This document shows positions 14,681 through 16,325 of a stretch of DNA of 16,325 nt, in pieces. The position numbers and the translations under genes are program-made. The DNA lies in assembly GCA_964492185.1 (NCBI GenBank), contig CAZBJH010000074.1, positions 1 through 16,325 of the forward strand, read 5' to 3'. This DNA comes from JAFGSZ01 sp964492185. Its GTDB lineage: Bacteria; Bacteroidota; Bacteroidia; Bacteroidales; UBA10428. Below the pieces are notes generated by a model. The model searched no databases and was not told the origin of the DNA. It worked only from the letters and a program-made list of their open reading frames with translations. Every line of letters begins with the position of its first letter. Position 1 is the first letter of the stretch.

Positions 14681-16271
14681 TAATATACAACCCTTATCGG
14701 TCAGTGAAAAATATTTTGTACTTGTTCTGATAATATTATATACCTCTTCCCTTTTTCTTAACCTGGGACTGCAGCCGCTGTATCTCGAAGAACCACGCCG
14801 GGCCCTGATCGCCCTGGAAATGATTTTCAATAAAAACTTTGCCATCCCCACCGAATTCGGCGAACTCTACTTTAAAAAACCGCCTTTGTGGAACTGGATG
14901 ATAATTCTTTCATATAATATTTTCGGATCCTATTCTGAATTTGCAGTGAGATTCTTTACACCGGTATCCCTGCTGATCACAGGATTCATCATTTATATTG
15001 CCGGAAAAAAATATGTGAACGAACGTTTTGGCATAACCAGTGCATTTCTCTTCCTTGTTTCCATTGATATATATTATTATTTTTCCATGCTGGGTGAGAT
15101 TGATATCTTTTATTCCCTGATCACCTTTGCTTCGTTCATCAGCATCTTTCATTTCTATAAAAAACAAAACCTGTATGCCTTGTTTATTGTCACTTATGCC
15201 TTAGGGGCTTTAGGATGGATGACAAAAGCTTTTCCCTCGGTGGTTTTTACAGGACTTTCACTTGTGGTCTTTTTTATATATCAAAAAAAAATCAAATTAC
15301 TGTTTTCGTGGCCTCATTTGGCAGGAATAGCGACATTCCTGATTATTATTGGTGGATATTTCCTGGCTTACAGCAGATCCAATAATGCCGGGGATCTTAT
15401 ATCCATTCTCTGGTCCCGCTCCAGTCAGCGCACTGCACTCGAAAATACTCTGTCTGCTACCCTGACCAACCTGGCTGTTTTCCCGCTTGATGTAATGAAA
15501 AACCTTTTCCCTGCCATTCTGTTTTTCCCTTTATTGTTTATTAAAAACTTCCGTAAAACGATACGTTCGAATGACTTCATCCGGTTCAGCCTTATTATTT
15601 TTATTGTCAATATCCTGGTTTACTGGATATCACCAGGTACCCGCCAACGGTATATTTATATGCTTTATCCACTGATAATAAATGTGCTCCTGTATTTTTA
15701 TATTGTTAAATCATCAGAAAATATAAAAATCAGCATGATCTATAATAAGTTACTGGGCGGCATCATACTTATTTCTCCTGCCTTGCCTTTACTCTTTCTT
15801 ATTATGCCGCAATTCTCGGAGATAAAACATCTTACTGCACTCTGCGTTATGACTTCTCTTTTTATTGCCTGTGGTTTATTTTTCAATAAAATCGTATTGC
15901 ATAACAAGTTGTTTACACTTATTTACGTGTTCATCATAATACGGATTTTATATGATCTCACCATTGTGCCGCACAGGAACATTTACAGTGATGCAAAAAC
16001 CGAGAAAGATCAGGCATATGCAATATTAGATGAAATACATGATAACCCCATTCATTTATATGGCAGCACAACATGTTCACGGATCACTGTCTTTTACCTG
16101 GAACGAGAAACAAAAAAGGTGGTTGACAGGGAATACAAGATGGAAGAAGGTGATTATTATATTGTTGATAATAAACATATCATCACGTCTCCCCATGATA
16201 CTGTGATGACATTCAGTCAGGAGTTTGCCGGGGATTTTTTATTGATAAGGAATCGACACGCGATGGACTAG
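14664..16271 (+). CDS. ArnT/PMT-like GT-C glycosyltransferase (membrane)
   Basis: This 535-residue integral membrane protein has roughly ten to twelve hydrophobic segments and a hydrophilic C-terminal tail of about 95 residues. The first periplasmic loop carries YLEEPRRALIALEMI (40-54) and GELYFKKPPLWNW (66-78), the ArnT/PMT_2 signature, with Glu42/Glu43 as the likely catalytic acid region. A second acidic site, LGEIDIFYS, follows at 143-151. SPGTRQRYIYMLYPLI (323-338) matches the later conserved loop. Such enzymes transfer a sugar from a polyprenyl phosphate carrier to lipid A or another acceptor on the periplasmic face. The ATG is preceded by AAAAGGA (14654-14660). It is the last gene of the purB-headed operon. 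The stop directly abuts a tRNA-like sequence. Confidence 0.9.
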   Translation: MTRLNDNIQPLSVSEKYFVLVLIILYTSSLFLNLGLQPLYLEEPRRALIALEMIFNKNFAIPTEFGELYFKKPPLWNWMIILSYNIFGSYSEFAVRFFTPVSLLITGFIIYIAGKKYVNERFGITSAFLFLVSIDIYYYFSMLGEIDIFYSLITFASFISIFHFYKKQNLYALFIVTYALGALGWMTKAFPSVVFTGLSLVVFFIYQKKIKLLFSWPHLAGIATFLIIIGGYFLAYSRSNNAGDLISILWSRSSQRTALENTLSATLTNLAVFPLDVMKNLFPAILFFPLLFIKNFRKTIRSNDFIRFSLIIFIVNILVYWISPGTRQRYIYMLYPLIINVLLYFYIVKSSENIKISMIYNKLLGGIILISPALPLLFLIMPQFSEIKHLTALCVMTSLFIACGLFFNKIVLHNKLFTLIYVFIIIRILYDLTIVPHRNIYSDAKTEKDQAYAILDEIHDNPIHLYGSTTCSRITVFYLERETKKVVDREYKMEEGDYYIVDNKHIITSPHDTVMTFSQEFAGDFLLIRNRHAMD

Positions 16272-16325
16272 CGGAGAAAGAGGGATTACGACTCGCTCCG
16301 CTTGTCGTGAACTCGGAACCTGCGG
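16271..16325 (-). repeat. tRNA 3'-end-like sequence, cut by the window edge
   Basis: On the minus strand the end reads AATCCCTCTTTCTCCGC, which looks like the T-arm and acceptor 3' strand of a bacterial tRNA such as tRNA-Ser. Where a plain T-arm would read GTTCGAATC, a segment with inverted ACGAC/GTCGT arms is placed between GTTC and AATC. An intact tRNA is therefore unlikely. It may be a tRNA-derived repeat or an attachment-site remnant. The rest lies outside the window. Confidence 0.35.

Overview
The window looks like chromosomal DNA of a Bacteroidota bacterium, probably in or near the Bacteroidales/Marinilabiliales. This is inferred from its AT-rich composition, several TAnnTTTG boxes of the Bacteroidota sigma factor just upstream of genes, mostly weak Shine-Dalgarno sequences, a DUF4252-type protein end, a PAS-LuxR regulator and an E. 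coli-type PurB of 447 residues. No plasmid, phage, CRISPR or defence genes are visible, and the gene content is ordinary. The unusual material is the non-coding DNA between genes.

Layout. Positions 3-1991 (+) hold the 3' end of a DUF4252-like gene, then an ABC-2 exporter pair (BcrA-like ATPase and permease, overlapping by 8 nt). A PAS-LuxR regulator (2661-1993, -) converges on the permease with one base between the stop codons. A divergent AT-rich gap leads to a DUF2062 membrane protein (2982-3458, +). A repeat-filled gap follows, then a family 4-like glycosyltransferase (-), murB (+), another repeat-filled gap, and a minus-strand block read as nfeD-type protease, mltG, phosphohexomutase. The last block (+) is a tight run: purB, an MsbA-like ABC exporter, a GtrA-like protein and an ArnT/PMT-like glycosyltransferase. 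The window ends in a sequence resembling a tRNA 3' end.

How the genes fit together. Much of the content is envelope biology. MurB makes UDP-MurNAc, MltG cuts nascent glycan strands, the phosphohexomutase supplies sugar phosphates, and the MsbA-like exporter, GtrA-like protein and GT-C transferase suggest lipid export and lipid-linked sugar transfer on the outer face of the inner membrane. PurB is a purine enzyme that happens to head that operon.

Most notable observation. A family of TA-bounded palindromic repeats (about 145-167 bp, termini TAGTGTCTGTCC.../...GGACACTA) occurs as two near-identical copies, one diverged copy, one right half and one left fragment within 6 kb. The terminal TAG/TAA of these repeats supplies the stop codon of three genes: DUF2062, murB and the family 4 glycosyltransferase. 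One copy is interrupted by a second hairpin repeat family present as four units. These look like MITE- or REP-like non-autonomous elements. I see no wholly new protein system here.
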